Shown here one piece after another: positions 23,130 to 31,108 of a DNA stretch of 41,518 nucleotides (the stretch's first letter is position 1; the number at the start of each line of letters is the position of its first letter). This DNA is from Planctomycetota bacterium. Lineage in GTDB: Bacteria; Planctomycetota; UBA1135; GCA-002686595. The notes below the pieces were generated by a model. That model was not told the DNA's origin, did not search any database, and saw only the letters and a list, made by a program, of their open reading frames with translations. The position numbers and the translations under genes were made by a program. Location of the stretch: positions 1 to 41,518 of the forward strand of contig JAPKBR010000030.1 in assembly GCA_028823345.1 (NCBI GenBank). Reading direction: 5' to 3'.

Positions 23130-24571
23130 GCAAGAAGGACCCGGCCATCGCGGAACTCACGGCCAACGACTTTGGGCCCGCTTCGCGAAGAGCCCTTCAG
23201 GACGCGCCCTTGCGCCGTGCCCTGGCCAAAGCCACCAATACCTTCAAGGGGCGACGCGAGGCAGCCCTCGACGAAATGCCCGATTGGGAGGCCCTGCGCA
23301 CCCACGGTCGCGCGATCAAGGACGAGACTCTCAGCCGCCTTCCCCATCACTTGACACGCTTTATAGAACAAGCCACCGCCAAGGGAACCCAGGTCCACTT
23401 CGCTCAAGACCGCGCAGAAGCCTGCGCTTGGATCGGGGACCTGGCTGAGCGACTCGAAGCCAAGACCGTGGTCAAGAGCAAGAGCATGATGACCGAGGAG
23501 ATCGGCTTGAACCATGCTCTAGAAGCTCGTGGCCTGTATCCGGTGGAAACAGATCTGGGAGAATGGATCATCCAATTGGCGGGCGAAACCCCTTCACACA
23601 TCATCGTGCCCGCGATCCACAAGTCCCGGGAGAGCGTGGCCAAGTTGTTCGAAGAGCGCCTTGGGGCGGAGCCCGACCTTGATGCGGTGCGCTTGACCCA
23701 ATTGGCCCGCGAGATTCTACGCACGAGCTTCTTGGAAGCAGAGCTTGGAATTAGCGGCGTCAACTTTGCAATCGCTGAGACCGGTTCGTTCTTGGTGCTG
23801 GAAAACGAAGGCAATGCGCGCCTAACCACCAGTTTGCCCCGGGTCCACGTGGCAATCATGGGCATCGAGAAACTCCTGCCGCGCTGGTCCGACCTAGAAA
23901 CATTCCTGCGCCTGCTTCCACGCTCCGGCACGGGGCAACACCTGACCAGCTACCAATCAATATTCACGGGACCCAAGCGCAACCCAGGCGACGAAGGCCC
24001 CGATGAGATGCACGTCCTGATCCTGGACAACGGCCGCACGGACATTCTTGCGGACGAGGTGACCCGCGAGACCTTGGCGTGCATTCGTTGCGGTGCCTGC
24101 CTGAATGTCTGCCCGGTTTATGCCCAGGTGGGTGGTCACTCCTATGGCTCGGTTTACCCAGGTCCCATCGGAGCAATCTTGACCCCTCAGTTGGCCGGAG
24201 CCGATCAAGCAACGCCCCTGCCAGGCGCATCCAGCCTTTGCGGAGCCTGCCGGGATGTGTGCCCGGTCAAGATCGACATCCCCCGGATCCTTTTGCATCA
24301 ACGGAGAGAAGTCACCAGGAAACTGCCCTGGCGTGCCCCCTTCGAACGACTGGGGTTTTGGGTCTGGGCACGTATGGCGAGCTCTCCGCGGCTCTGGCGC
24401 ATAGGCACCTACCTAATCCGCCCCTTCGTCCGTTTCGCTGGGGGCTCCAACCTCTTGAGCCGGGGCTTCTGCCGACTGATTCCGCCCCTCGCCGCCTGGT
24501 CGGGAGGACGCAGCTTGCCAACCCCCGCCAAAAAGAGCTTTCGACAACAATACGAGGAGAGCCGACCATGA
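23126..24571 (+). CDS. lutB: L-lactate oxidation complex, iron-sulfur subunit LutB
   Basis: A 481-residue protein with the LutB/LldF layout: an N-terminal LUD domain (KSKSMMTEEIGLNHALE; NFAIAETGSFLVLENEGNARL) and two ferredoxin-type 4Fe-4S motifs, CIRCGACLNVCPVY near 319 and CGACRDVCPVKIDIPR near 371. A basic, hydrophobic C-terminal tail follows. Length fits the family (about 475). It passes electrons from lactate oxidation onward. It overlaps lutA and lutC by ATGA at each end, so lutABC is one coupled unit. Confidence 0.95.
   Translation: MSKKDPAIAELTANDFGPASRRALQDAPLRRALAKATNTFKGRREAALDEMPDWEALRTHGRAIKDETLSRLPHHLTRFIEQATAKGTQVHFAQDRAEACAWIGDLAERLEAKTVVKSKSMMTEEIGLNHALEARGLYPVETDLGEWIIQLAGETPSHIIVPAIHKSRESVAKLFEERLGAEPDLDAVRLTQLAREILRTSFLEAELGISGVNFAIAETGSFLVLENEGNARLTTSLPRVHVAIMGIEKLLPRWSDLETFLRLLPRSGTGQHLTSYQSIFTGPKRNPGDEGPDEMHVLILDNGRTDILADEVTRETLACIRCGACLNVCPVYAQVGGHSYGSVYPGPIGAILTPQLAGADQATPLPGASSLCGACRDVCPVKIDIPRILLHQRREVTRKLPWRAPFERLGFWVWARMASSPRLWRIGTYLIRPFVRFAGGSNLLSRGFCRLIPPLAAWSGGRSLPTPAKKSFRQQYEESRP
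24554..24559 (+). promoter_or_regulatory. Strong ribosome-binding site for lutC
   Basis: GAGGAG inside the end of lutB, 8 bases before ATG 24568. It fixes the lutC start and is one of the few strong Shine-Dalgarno sites in the window. Confidence 0.75.
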
Positions 24572-25218
24572 GCCGCGCCATCGTCATGTCCGCGATTCGG
24601 CGCGCCTTGCGCCGGACCTCCGCCAAAGAACCGGCTCCCACCGAGATTCCGGGACGCCCCCAGGGCTTGGACTCCACAGTGGAACGGACCCTTGCGTTCC
24701 GCACGCGCCTGGAGTCCGTCGACGGGGAGGTCCACTTAGTGCGTGACCAAGACGCTGCCCGTGATCTGCTCATGGAACTGGTCGAACGTCGCGGCTGGAA
24801 GGACATAGCCGTGTCCGGCGCGCCCTTGGTCACCCACGCCACCAGCAACCTCAAGGCCGACCTATTCGAGGGCTCCCAGGACCGCGACCGTCTCGCACAC
24901 TGCGACCTGGGAATCACCGCCGTCCAACACGCGATCGCCGAAACCGGGACCCTGGTGCTCTTTTCCCATGCGGAAAGCCACCGCCTGACCAGCCTGCTAC
25001 CACCGGTGCACATTGCGCTCGTGGAACAGTCGCAGATCGTGGCCGGTTTGGGAGATGCCCTAGCCCTTGCCCATGGAGCAGACGGGGGCGAACCCCCACC
25101 TCTGGTTACCTTCATCACCGGCCCCTCACGCACCGGTGACATTGAACTCACCATGGTCACCGGAGTGCATGGACCGCGGGAGCTTATCGTGATTGTGATC
25201 GCACCGGATAGCCTCTGA
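24568..25218 (+). CDS. lutC: L-lactate oxidation complex, LUD-domain subunit LutC
   Basis: A 216-residue LUD-domain protein (LutC/LldG). Visible conserved parts are DLGITAVQHAIAETGTLVLFS, HRLTSLLPPVHIALVEQSQIV and FITGPSRTGDIELTMVTGVHGPRELIVIVI. The start at 24568 is supported by the GAGGAG ribosome site and by the ATGA overlap with lutB; a far longer frame opening at 24079 is the wrong-frame image of lutB joined in front. The stop overlaps the SGNH hydrolase start (TGATG). Length is normal for LutC. Confidence 0.94.
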   Translation: MSRAIVMSAIRRALRRTSAKEPAPTEIPGRPQGLDSTVERTLAFRTRLESVDGEVHLVRDQDAARDLLMELVERRGWKDIAVSGAPLVTHATSNLKADLFEGSQDRDRLAHCDLGITAVQHAIAETGTLVLFSHAESHRLTSLLPPVHIALVEQSQIVAGLGDALALAHGADGGEPPPLVTFITGPSRTGDIELTMVTGVHGPRELIVIVIAPDSL

Positions 25219-26345
25219 TGGGAATGTCTAAGGGCAGAGTTCTAGGTCTCTTGATCGGCATGCTGTTGGCGCTCGGGGCAGCTGAATTTCTCGGCCGTCT
25301 CAACATATCCAGCAACCGTCATTTCCCGCGCACGCCGAATCTCGAGGTGCAGCTCTACCCCGAGCAAGCAGAACTCTTCGGTATCAGCGGAGAGACGCGC
25401 CACACAACCTCGTCCATCGGGTTGCGCGGACCGGAACCCAAGACCACCGACCGCCTGCACATTCTTTGCGTGGGTGGCAGTACCACTGCGTGTGAGTATT
25501 TGGACGATCAAGAGACCTGGCCTCAACTCCTCGCTGCCCAGTTCCCAGAAACCCCCACATGGGTTGGGAACGCTGGCCTTTCCGGCCATCGCGCCATCGA
25601 TCATGTGACCCTCTTGAGCAAGTTGCTCGAAGAACAGAAACCCCTCGATGTGGTCATCCTGCTAGCCGGCATCAACGATTTGGCGGTCGCGGCCGAAGGG
25701 CGCCAAGCCACTGAACCCAAGCCCACATCAAGCGCACAAATCCGGCGGGTTTTCCACTCCCAGCCCCGGGACTTTTCCCTCTGGCCCCCGGCCCAGACAG
25801 GTATCTATGCCTGGTTACAAAGCCTGCGCAGCGGACGCTGGGAAGTCGCCGCCCTCGAAGACCCTGCCGCGGGGTCCTATGCGCAAAGACGCAAGATCCG
25901 CGCGGAGCACCTACCCGCAAGCGCGACTTTGCCGTCCCTTGACAAGGCCCTAGCCGCCTTTGAAAAGCACCTCACCTGGAGCTGCCGAGCGGCGGCCAGG
26001 CGGGGCGTGCGGCCGGTGATCGTGACCCACCCATTTCTATGGGGCGCAGGGGAAACCATCTGTGCCCAACGCTGTTGGTTTGGTTGGTCCGGAGCCCTGC
26101 CCTGGGATAATCCCAATGCCTACATTCCGCTCTCGGAAATGAAGCAGGGCATGCACGCCTTCAACCGTAGTGCGCGGCTCGTAGCAGCACGGGAGCAAGC
26201 TCTATTGGTGGACTTGGATCACCTGAATGGCAACCCCGATCTTTTCTACGACGATTGCCACTTCAACGAAGCGGGTGCGAAGGCGGTAGCCCAAGCTGTG
26301 GGTAAAGCCTTACGCTCGAGCGCTCCCGACCTTTTCCAGCGCTAA
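25218..26345 (+). CDS. Membrane-anchored SGNH hydrolase
   Basis: A 375-residue protein with one N-terminal hydrophobic segment (about 7-26), then an SGNH/GDSL hydrolase. Catalytic blocks: CVGGST (Ser88), GNAGLSGH (Gly of block II), LLAGIND (Asn153) and DDCHFNEAGA (Asp345, His348, with the proper D-x-x-H spacing). It would sit in the periplasm or on the outer face of the inner membrane and cleave an ester. It starts on the last base of lutC (TGATG), so it is translationally coupled to lactate oxidation, an unusual partner. It ends four bases into the converging lipoprotein gene. The substrate is unknown; removal of acyl groups from sugars is a guess from context. Confidence 0.87.
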   Translation: MGMSKGRVLGLLIGMLLALGAAEFLGRLNISSNRHFPRTPNLEVQLYPEQAELFGISGETRHTTSSIGLRGPEPKTTDRLHILCVGGSTTACEYLDDQETWPQLLAAQFPETPTWVGNAGLSGHRAIDHVTLLSKLLEEQKPLDVVILLAGINDLAVAAEGRQATEPKPTSSAQIRRVFHSQPRDFSLWPPAQTGIYAWLQSLRSGRWEVAALEDPAAGSYAQRRKIRAEHLPASATLPSLDKALAAFEKHLTWSCRAAARRGVRPVIVTHPFLWGAGETICAQRCWFGWSGALPWDNPNAYIPLSEMKQGMHAFNRSARLVAAREQALLVDLDHLNGNPDLFYDDCHFNEAGAKAVAQAVGKALRSSAPDLFQR

Positions 26346-26902
26346 AGGCTTACCCAATCCGCTGCACCGGCAATCGCTTGCTCTAGTGCCACGCCCATGG
26401 CATGGGCGGTTGCTTCAATCTTCGGGCTTGTGATCGCAACTTCGCGTATAAGGGTCTTGGCCCGAATCAAACGGTGATTCCGAGACAACTCCAGGTGCAA
26501 CACCACTCGCGCAACGGGAGCGTTGCGACGGTCTTCCTCTAGGGATACCAGCTCGCATGAAAGTGTAACGCTGTCGCCCAAAGGATCAGCCACCATCCCG
26601 CGCTCCTCAAACAGCACCCGGCGCAGGCCACGCTCTAGAACGCGACTCGGCGCCTCCACCCAGTGGGTGTCCCCGTGGACGATGAATTCCACGTCGGAAA
26701 TCCGGCGCACAAGTCGATCGGAAAGGTGCGCTGCCTCTCGTACAGAATCAAGATGCACGCTAACCGCGCTGGAAGACTCGTTCACCGCTCCCACGGAGTG
26801 CGTACGGTCCAAGCTAAACCAGTGAACCGCCGGTGCAGGCGGAGGGATTAGGCCACCCACGCAGCCAACAAGTAAAAAGGTCAACAACAAGGCACTTTTC
26901 AT
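26342..26902 (-). CDS. PqiC-like ABC-transport auxiliary lipoprotein
   Basis: A 186-residue lipoprotein (lipobox LVGC, Cys14) resembling the ABC_trans_aux/PqiC family. It opens with YSLDR-like HWFSLDRTHS, then SVHLDSVREAAHLSDRLVRRISDVEFIVHGDTHW, then a typical ending (HAMGVALEQAIAGAADWV). Such lipoproteins accompany MCE/Mla-type lipid transporters in the outer membrane. The ATG at 26902 overlaps the last base of the MCE gene stop (TGATG); an alternative TTG one codon earlier is less likely. It is the last gene of the four-gene Mla-type operon and converges with the SGNH gene, overlapping it by four bases. Confidence 0.82.
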   Translation of the reverse strand: MKSALLLTFLLVGCVGGLIPPPAPAVHWFSLDRTHSVGAVNESSSAVSVHLDSVREAAHLSDRLVRRISDVEFIVHGDTHWVEAPSRVLERGLRRVLFEERGMVADPLGDSVTLSCELVSLEEDRRNAPVARVVLHLELSRNHRLIRAKTLIREVAITSPKIEATAHAMGVALEQAIAGAADWVSL

Positions 26903-27942
26903 CAATCGTCACTCCCGTCAAAGGGGCTGGTTTGAGTCCGGCCGCGCACCAGCACAGCGGGATCGTGTTCTATCTGGCGCAACAGGCTCGTCCACGCCGA
27001 GAGGGCCCGCTGCAGGTCACGCACGGTCTCACGACTGCCCCCTATTAACAAGCGAGCGTCCGGGCCCAAGCCATCGAGACCATCCGCAACTTTGGTCAAG
27101 GCCGCCACGAGCCGGGGCAAATCCGCCTGATCAATGGCTGCCCGTGCGGAATCGGCCAGCTCGTGGACCGAGGTCACAGCCCCGCCGATGGCACCTTCGC
27201 TGCTACCCGCTTGATGCGCGACCGCTTCGATGGCTCCAGCTGCCCGGCTCATGTCCGCGAGGGTTTCATTCAAACTAGCCTGCACGGCTTCAAGGTCCAG
27301 CGCATCCGACTGGCCCTCAATGGACTTCAGGAGCTCGCGGGTGTCGGCCAAGGTGCGGGGCAATTCCATCGCCCCAAGCTCGGTCTCGACTTTTATCAGC
27401 AAACTCTCCAAACGTTCCATCACAACGGGAATGGAACTAGCCAAGGAAATCACGCTTTGTTCCAAACCTCGCAGTGTCGAAGGCCGCGCGGGCAGGTGGT
27501 TGGTGGGCAGGTCAAACATCAAGACCGGATCCAATCCGTCCGCCGGGTCCACCGAATCCACCTCAAGATAGCGCACCCCTGTGATGCCCGTCACCGCCAA
27601 TTGAACACGCAGGTCATCCGGCAGCATCTGGAACAGATCCGCATTCGTGGCGAAGTCCGCCAGGCCAACTCCCTCAAGCACATCCAAGTAGATCTGGGAG
27701 GTAACCTGGACTACGCGCCTATCGGGGGCGAAGGAGATCTCTGTCACCTTGCCGATCCCGACCCCACGCATCTTGATGGAAGCCCCCGTATCGAGGCCTT
27801 GCACGGACTCATCGAAGAACGAAATCACCTCCACCGAGGGCCGGATCAGACGCCGTGCCCCAAGGTAAAAGGCGGCCCCCACAAGGAGGATCATTCCAGC
27901 CAGCACAAACAGGCCTAGCTTCCAGGATTCAGTACGTTTCAT
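26902..27942 (-). CDS. MCE/MlaD-family lipid transport protein
   Basis: A 346-residue inner-membrane protein with one N-terminal membrane helix (WKLGLFVLAGMILLVGAAFYLG) followed by an MCE domain (about 36-125: FFDESVQGLDTGASIKMRGVGIGKVTEISF, VTGITGVRYLEVD). The rest is a long helical region (about 150-320) that probably forms coiled coil or a tunnel extension, making it nearly twice as long as E. coli MlaD (183). MCE rings carry phospholipids between membranes. The ATG overlaps the ATPase stop (ATGA), and AAGG lies 7 bases upstream. Confidence 0.9.
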   Translation of the reverse strand: MKRTESWKLGLFVLAGMILLVGAAFYLGARRLIRPSVEVISFFDESVQGLDTGASIKMRGVGIGKVTEISFAPDRRVVQVTSQIYLDVLEGVGLADFATNADLFQMLPDDLRVQLAVTGITGVRYLEVDSVDPADGLDPVLMFDLPTNHLPARPSTLRGLEQSVISLASSIPVVMERLESLLIKVETELGAMELPRTLADTRELLKSIEGQSDALDLEAVQASLNETLADMSRAAGAIEAVAHQAGSSEGAIGGAVTSVHELADSARAAIDQADLPRLVAALTKVADGLDGLGPDARLLIGGSRETVRDLQRALSAWTSLLRQIEHDPAVLVRGRTQTSPFDGSDD

Positions 27943-28670
27943 GTCTTGGCCTTCATTTCACGTCTAAAGAATGCGCGAACCGCGGGGTGAGTCGCACCAT
28001 CTTGCAATTCACCGGGGAGCCCATCTGCAATCAGAGTGCCCGCCCCCGCGTCCAACATCAAGCAGCGAGCGTTCAAGTGCAGAATACTGTCCAATTCGTG
28101 AGTCACCAACACAATCGTGGTGCCCAGCCCATCTCGCAGTGAGAGGATCAGCTCATCCAGCCCGGCCGAGGTGCTCGGGTCGAGACCAGCGGAGGGTTCA
28201 TCCAAAAACAACAGGGACGGGTCGAGGGCCATGGCCCTGGCGATCGCCGCCCGCTTCTTCATGCCGCCGGAGATCTCCGAAGGCACCATCCCGCCCCGAC
28301 CATCAAGTCCCACCAAAGCCAACTTGGCCCGGGCGATCTCGGAAATCGTGCCCCTGTCCAGATCCGTCCAAACCTCAAGGGGCAGACTCACGTTTTGCTC
28401 AAGGGTCATGGAACTGAACAGGGCACCCATCTGGAACATGACCCCAAACGGCGGTTGGCCCCGCAGGTCGGAGGGATCGCTCAAGCCCGCCACGGAGAGA
28501 GAACCGGCAACTGGGGGCAGCAGGCCCACCAGAGTCCGAAGCAAAGTGGTCTTACCGCAACCAGAGCCTCCCAAGATCGCAACTAACTCGCCCTTGGGCA
28601 CTTCGAAGGTCAACTTGCTTTGCACCGCGTGACCGTCATAGCCGATGGAGAGGTCATTCGCTTCGATCAT
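27939..28670 (-). CDS. mlaF: Mla-type ABC transporter ATP-binding protein
   Basis: A 243-residue ABC ATPase: Walker A GGSGCGKTT, Q loop MFQMGALFSSMTLEQNV, signature SEISGGMKKRAAIARAMA, Walker B SLLFLDEPSAGLDP and switch His in LVTHEL. GGMKKR instead of GGQQ is typical of the MlaF/TtG2 branch. The start ATG 28670 lies two bases beyond the permease stop; a GTG at 28685 would extend it into the permease gene and is less likely. It powers lipid transport with the STAS-MlaE permease and the MCE protein. Confidence 0.94.
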   Translation of the reverse strand: MIEANDLSIGYDGHAVQSKLTFEVPKGELVAILGGSGCGKTTLLRTLVGLLPPVAGSLSVAGLSDPSDLRGQPPFGVMFQMGALFSSMTLEQNVSLPLEVWTDLDRGTISEIARAKLALVGLDGRGGMVPSEISGGMKKRAAIARAMALDPSLLFLDEPSAGLDPSTSAGLDELILSLRDGLGTTIVLVTHELDSILHLNARCLMLDAGAGTLIADGLPGELQDGATHPAVRAFFRREMKAKT

Positions 28671-28672
28671 GA

Positions 28673-29767
28673 TTAGATACCCCACATGTTGAAGAGTATT
28701 GCGAATAGCGCGTCGGCCACGATTAGCACGAACAGGGTCGTCACCACCGCCATGGTAGTCGCACGGCCCACACCCTCGGCGCCGCCGCGCGTTGCGAGCC
28801 CTCGCTGAGAAGCAATCATGGCGACGATGAAACCAAACACGAGGCTCTTGCCAATGCCGGTGAAGACATCCCCGAACCCAAGCGCACTTTTCAGGGAAGT
28901 GATGAATGCACTGAATGGAATCCCGAGCAAGCTCTCCGCGATTAGCATGCCCCCAAAAATTCCAGCCATGGTGCTCATAATGCTCAAAATCGGCGCTACA
29001 AAAGTCACCGCGATGATGCGAGGCAGCACCAGGAACCGTACGGGGTCCATGCCCATTACGCGTAGGGCATCGATCTCCTCCCCGACCTTCATGGTGCCGA
29101 GCTCCGCACTGATCGCCGCACCCGAGCGACCGGCCAAGACAATTGCCATCATCAGCGGTCCGAGTTCCCTGGTCAACGACAGTCCCACCAGGTCCGCTAC
29201 AAAGATATCTGCTCCAAATTTGTGCAGTTGCACCGCTGCTTGAAAAGCGGTGATCAATCCCATCAAGAAACCAATCAAGGCATTGATCGGTAAACCGTCG
29301 CTGCCATGACGCGAGAGCAAACTTGTCACATCTTGCCAGCGCACGGTGCTCGGTCGGCGAATTGCATGAACCGTGGAACGGCCGAATTCGCCGAGGAAAG
29401 CCAACATTCCCATGCTGCGCTCGCGGTAATCGTTCGCGGCCTCACCAAGCCATGGAATCAAGTCCATATGAGGCGGCGCTTCACCCGCGGGCTCCGCCGC
29501 CCGATCAAGGTAAAGACCCAGCACGGGCGACACCCCATCCGGCACGTTCAAGACCCGCACAGAGCCCGACTTGACCCGAGGAGCAATCACCGCTGCCGCG
29601 CCACCAGTCAAATTGCCAATGTCCCCCAAGTCGAGTTCCACCGCCCCGTGGGCGCAGGCCTCATCCAACCGCTCCCGCAAATCCGCCACCGACCCGAGCC
29701 CTATGGATCCACTCAGCACCAAGCGCCTGGCGGTTCCGGGGGCTCCTTCAACGGTTTTGACTTCCAT
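28673..29767 (-). CDS. mlaE: STAS-MlaE fused lipid ABC permease
   Basis: A 364-residue permease of the MlaE family (about residues 130-364: GLPINALIGFLMGLITAFQAAVQLHKFGADIFVADLVGLSLTRELGPLM, AELGTMKVGEEIDALRVMGMDPVRFLVLPRI). It is preceded by a STAS domain (about 1-100: LVLSGSIGLGSVADLRERLDEA, VELDLGDIGNLTGGAAAVIAP). In E. coli the STAS part is the separate protein MlaB, so this is a natural MlaB-MlaE fusion, and no free mlaB is needed. The start is uncertain: ATG 29767 begins the STAS domain and is preferred, while an ATG at 29785 and a TTG at 29818 would lengthen it. It is the first gene of the operon permease-ATPase-MCE-lipoprotein. Confidence 0.92.
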   Translation of the reverse strand: MEVKTVEGAPGTARRLVLSGSIGLGSVADLRERLDEACAHGAVELDLGDIGNLTGGAAAVIAPRVKSGSVRVLNVPDGVSPVLGLYLDRAAEPAGEAPPHMDLIPWLGEAANDYRERSMGMLAFLGEFGRSTVHAIRRPSTVRWQDVTSLLSRHGSDGLPINALIGFLMGLITAFQAAVQLHKFGADIFVADLVGLSLTRELGPLMMAIVLAGRSGAAISAELGTMKVGEEIDALRVMGMDPVRFLVLPRIIAVTFVAPILSIMSTMAGIFGGMLIAESLLGIPFSAFITSLKSALGFGDVFTGIGKSLVFGFIVAMIASQRGLATRGGAEGVGRATTMAVVTTLFVLIVADALFAILFNMWGI

Positions 29768-29960
29768 GCGATGTGTGGACAACATGCGCAGAGTGGCAGA
29801 TTGGAGCTTGTGGATCAATGAACTGGCGCTTCATTCAAGGACGAAGAGGCTCTGCGCATTCGAAACCAACCTGCGCTACACCCTGTGCAACCCTCCACGG
29901 CTCTTTCCACGAAAGAGAACCAAAACAGGACCCAAGCAGAACATCACAGCCCTCTCCTGC

Positions 29961-29966
29961 TAGATT
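29961..29966 (+). promoter_or_regulatory. Possible extended -10 promoter element
   Basis: TGCTAGATT contains an extended -10 (TGnTAGATT), 32 bases before the ATG of the aldolase-like gene at 29993. I see no matching -35 box. The region lies between two divergent genes, where a promoter is expected. Confidence 0.25.
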
Positions 29967-29992
29967 AGCTGCTTCGGTTGAATGGCCGCACC

Positions 29993-31108
29993 ATGAAGAG
30001 CATCCCCACGGAACTGCTGACCACCCTGCCCTCCCCCGCCCTGGTCATCTTGATGGATCATGTGCGAGGTAACATTGCACGTGTGATTGAGGCCTGTGGC
30101 ACCCCAAATCGTTGGCGGCCCCATGTGAAAACCACCAAGATGCCAGAGGTCTGGGATGAGTTGCTCACCGCTGGAGTCCGGCGTTTCAAATGTGCGACGC
30201 CACGTGAGCTTGAGTATCTGGGGCGAGTGGTTCGCAAGCGCAAGATTGAAGGAGTCAGCGTGCTCGTCGCCTTTCCCCATGTGGGCCCCACACTTCGATT
30301 GCTGAGTGGTGTGGCTGACTCGTTTCCCGAGCTGCGTGTGGGCATGTTGGTGGAGGACCCCGAGGGGGTGCAGGAATTACCCCATTCCCTCGACCCTTGG
30401 ATCGACTTGAATCCGGGTATGGATCGCACAGGTATCCCCTTGAATGATCCCGATCGCATCCTAGCCACCGCTCGTGCAGCCGGGGAAAGGCTGGTGGGGA
30501 TATCCGTCTATGACGGGCACTTACACATGAGCGATCAGGACCAGCGCCAGCGGGAAGTGCACCGATGCTATGAGCGCACAATGGAACTGCTCGGGGACCT
30601 GCGCCCCTATGCACCCAACTTGACCGAAGTGGTCACCTCGGGAACCTCCACATTTCAAGCGGCCTTGAGCTTCGAAGGATTTAGGCAGGCGGGACTCCAG
30701 CACACGGTTTCTCCCGGCACGGTGGTGTTCCATGACATGCGCTCGGAAGAAGAAAACCCGGGCTTCCAGCTTTCCCCAGCTGCCCTGGTACTGGCCCGCG
30801 TGATCAGCAACCCGCGGAAAAAACACTTCACCTGCGACGCCGGGTCCAAGTCCATCGCCGCCGAAGCAGGAGACCCCTGTGCCATCGTCGTGGGTCATTC
30901 CGACTACCAAGCCCAAAGCCCCAGCGAAGAGCACCTACCATTTGTGGTGACGGAAGGAGCAACACCTACGCGCGGCGAACCACTCCTGCTGATCCCACGC
31001 CACGTGTGCCCCACGGTCAACTTGCACGAAGAAGCAGTCCTGGTGGAAGCAGACGGTAGCACCCGCCGGGTTCCCGTGGCGGCGCGGGCCCACGCCCCCT
31101 GGAGCTAA
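29993..31108 (+). CDS. D-threonine aldolase/D-serine dehydratase-like PLP enzyme
   Basis: A 371-residue fold-type III PLP enzyme. The alanine-racemase-like barrel begins TLPSPALVILMDHVRGNIARV, with the PLP lysine in RPHVKTTKM (Lys46). Further blocks are DLNPGMDRTGI, ISVYDGHLHMSD, VTSGTSTF (phosphate-binding region) and TCDAGSKSIAAEAGDP. The C-terminal domain contains PRHVCPTVNLHEEAVL, whose His and Cys bind the divalent metal of D-threonine aldolase and D-serine dehydratase (DSD1). It would cleave D-threonine or deaminate D-serine in the cytoplasm; the exact reaction cannot be told from sequence. The ATG at 29993 is preferred over a TTG at 29978. It converges with the YihY gene, sharing four bases. 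Confidence 0.88.
   Translation: MKSIPTELLTTLPSPALVILMDHVRGNIARVIEACGTPNRWRPHVKTTKMPEVWDELLTAGVRRFKCATPRELEYLGRVVRKRKIEGVSVLVAFPHVGPTLRLLSGVADSFPELRVGMLVEDPEGVQELPHSLDPWIDLNPGMDRTGIPLNDPDRILATARAAGERLVGISVYDGHLHMSDQDQRQREVHRCYERTMELLGDLRPYAPNLTEVVTSGTSTFQAALSFEGFRQAGLQHTVSPGTVVFHDMRSEEENPGFQLSPAALVLARVISNPRKKHFTCDAGSKSIAAEAGDPCAIVVGHSDYQAQSPSEEHLPFVVTEGATPTRGEPLLLIPRHVCPTVNLHEEAVLVEADGSTRRVPVAARAHAPWS

Noticed and set aside
24079..24567. Upstream extension of lutC inside lutB
   Set aside because: It is the other frame of lutB; the LutC protein starts at 24568 with a strong ribosome site and no LUD similarity lies before it.
27163..27918. 251-residue plus-strand open frame opposite the MCE gene
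   Set aside because: It is antisense to a clear MCE protein and rich in His/Gln/Arg without domains.
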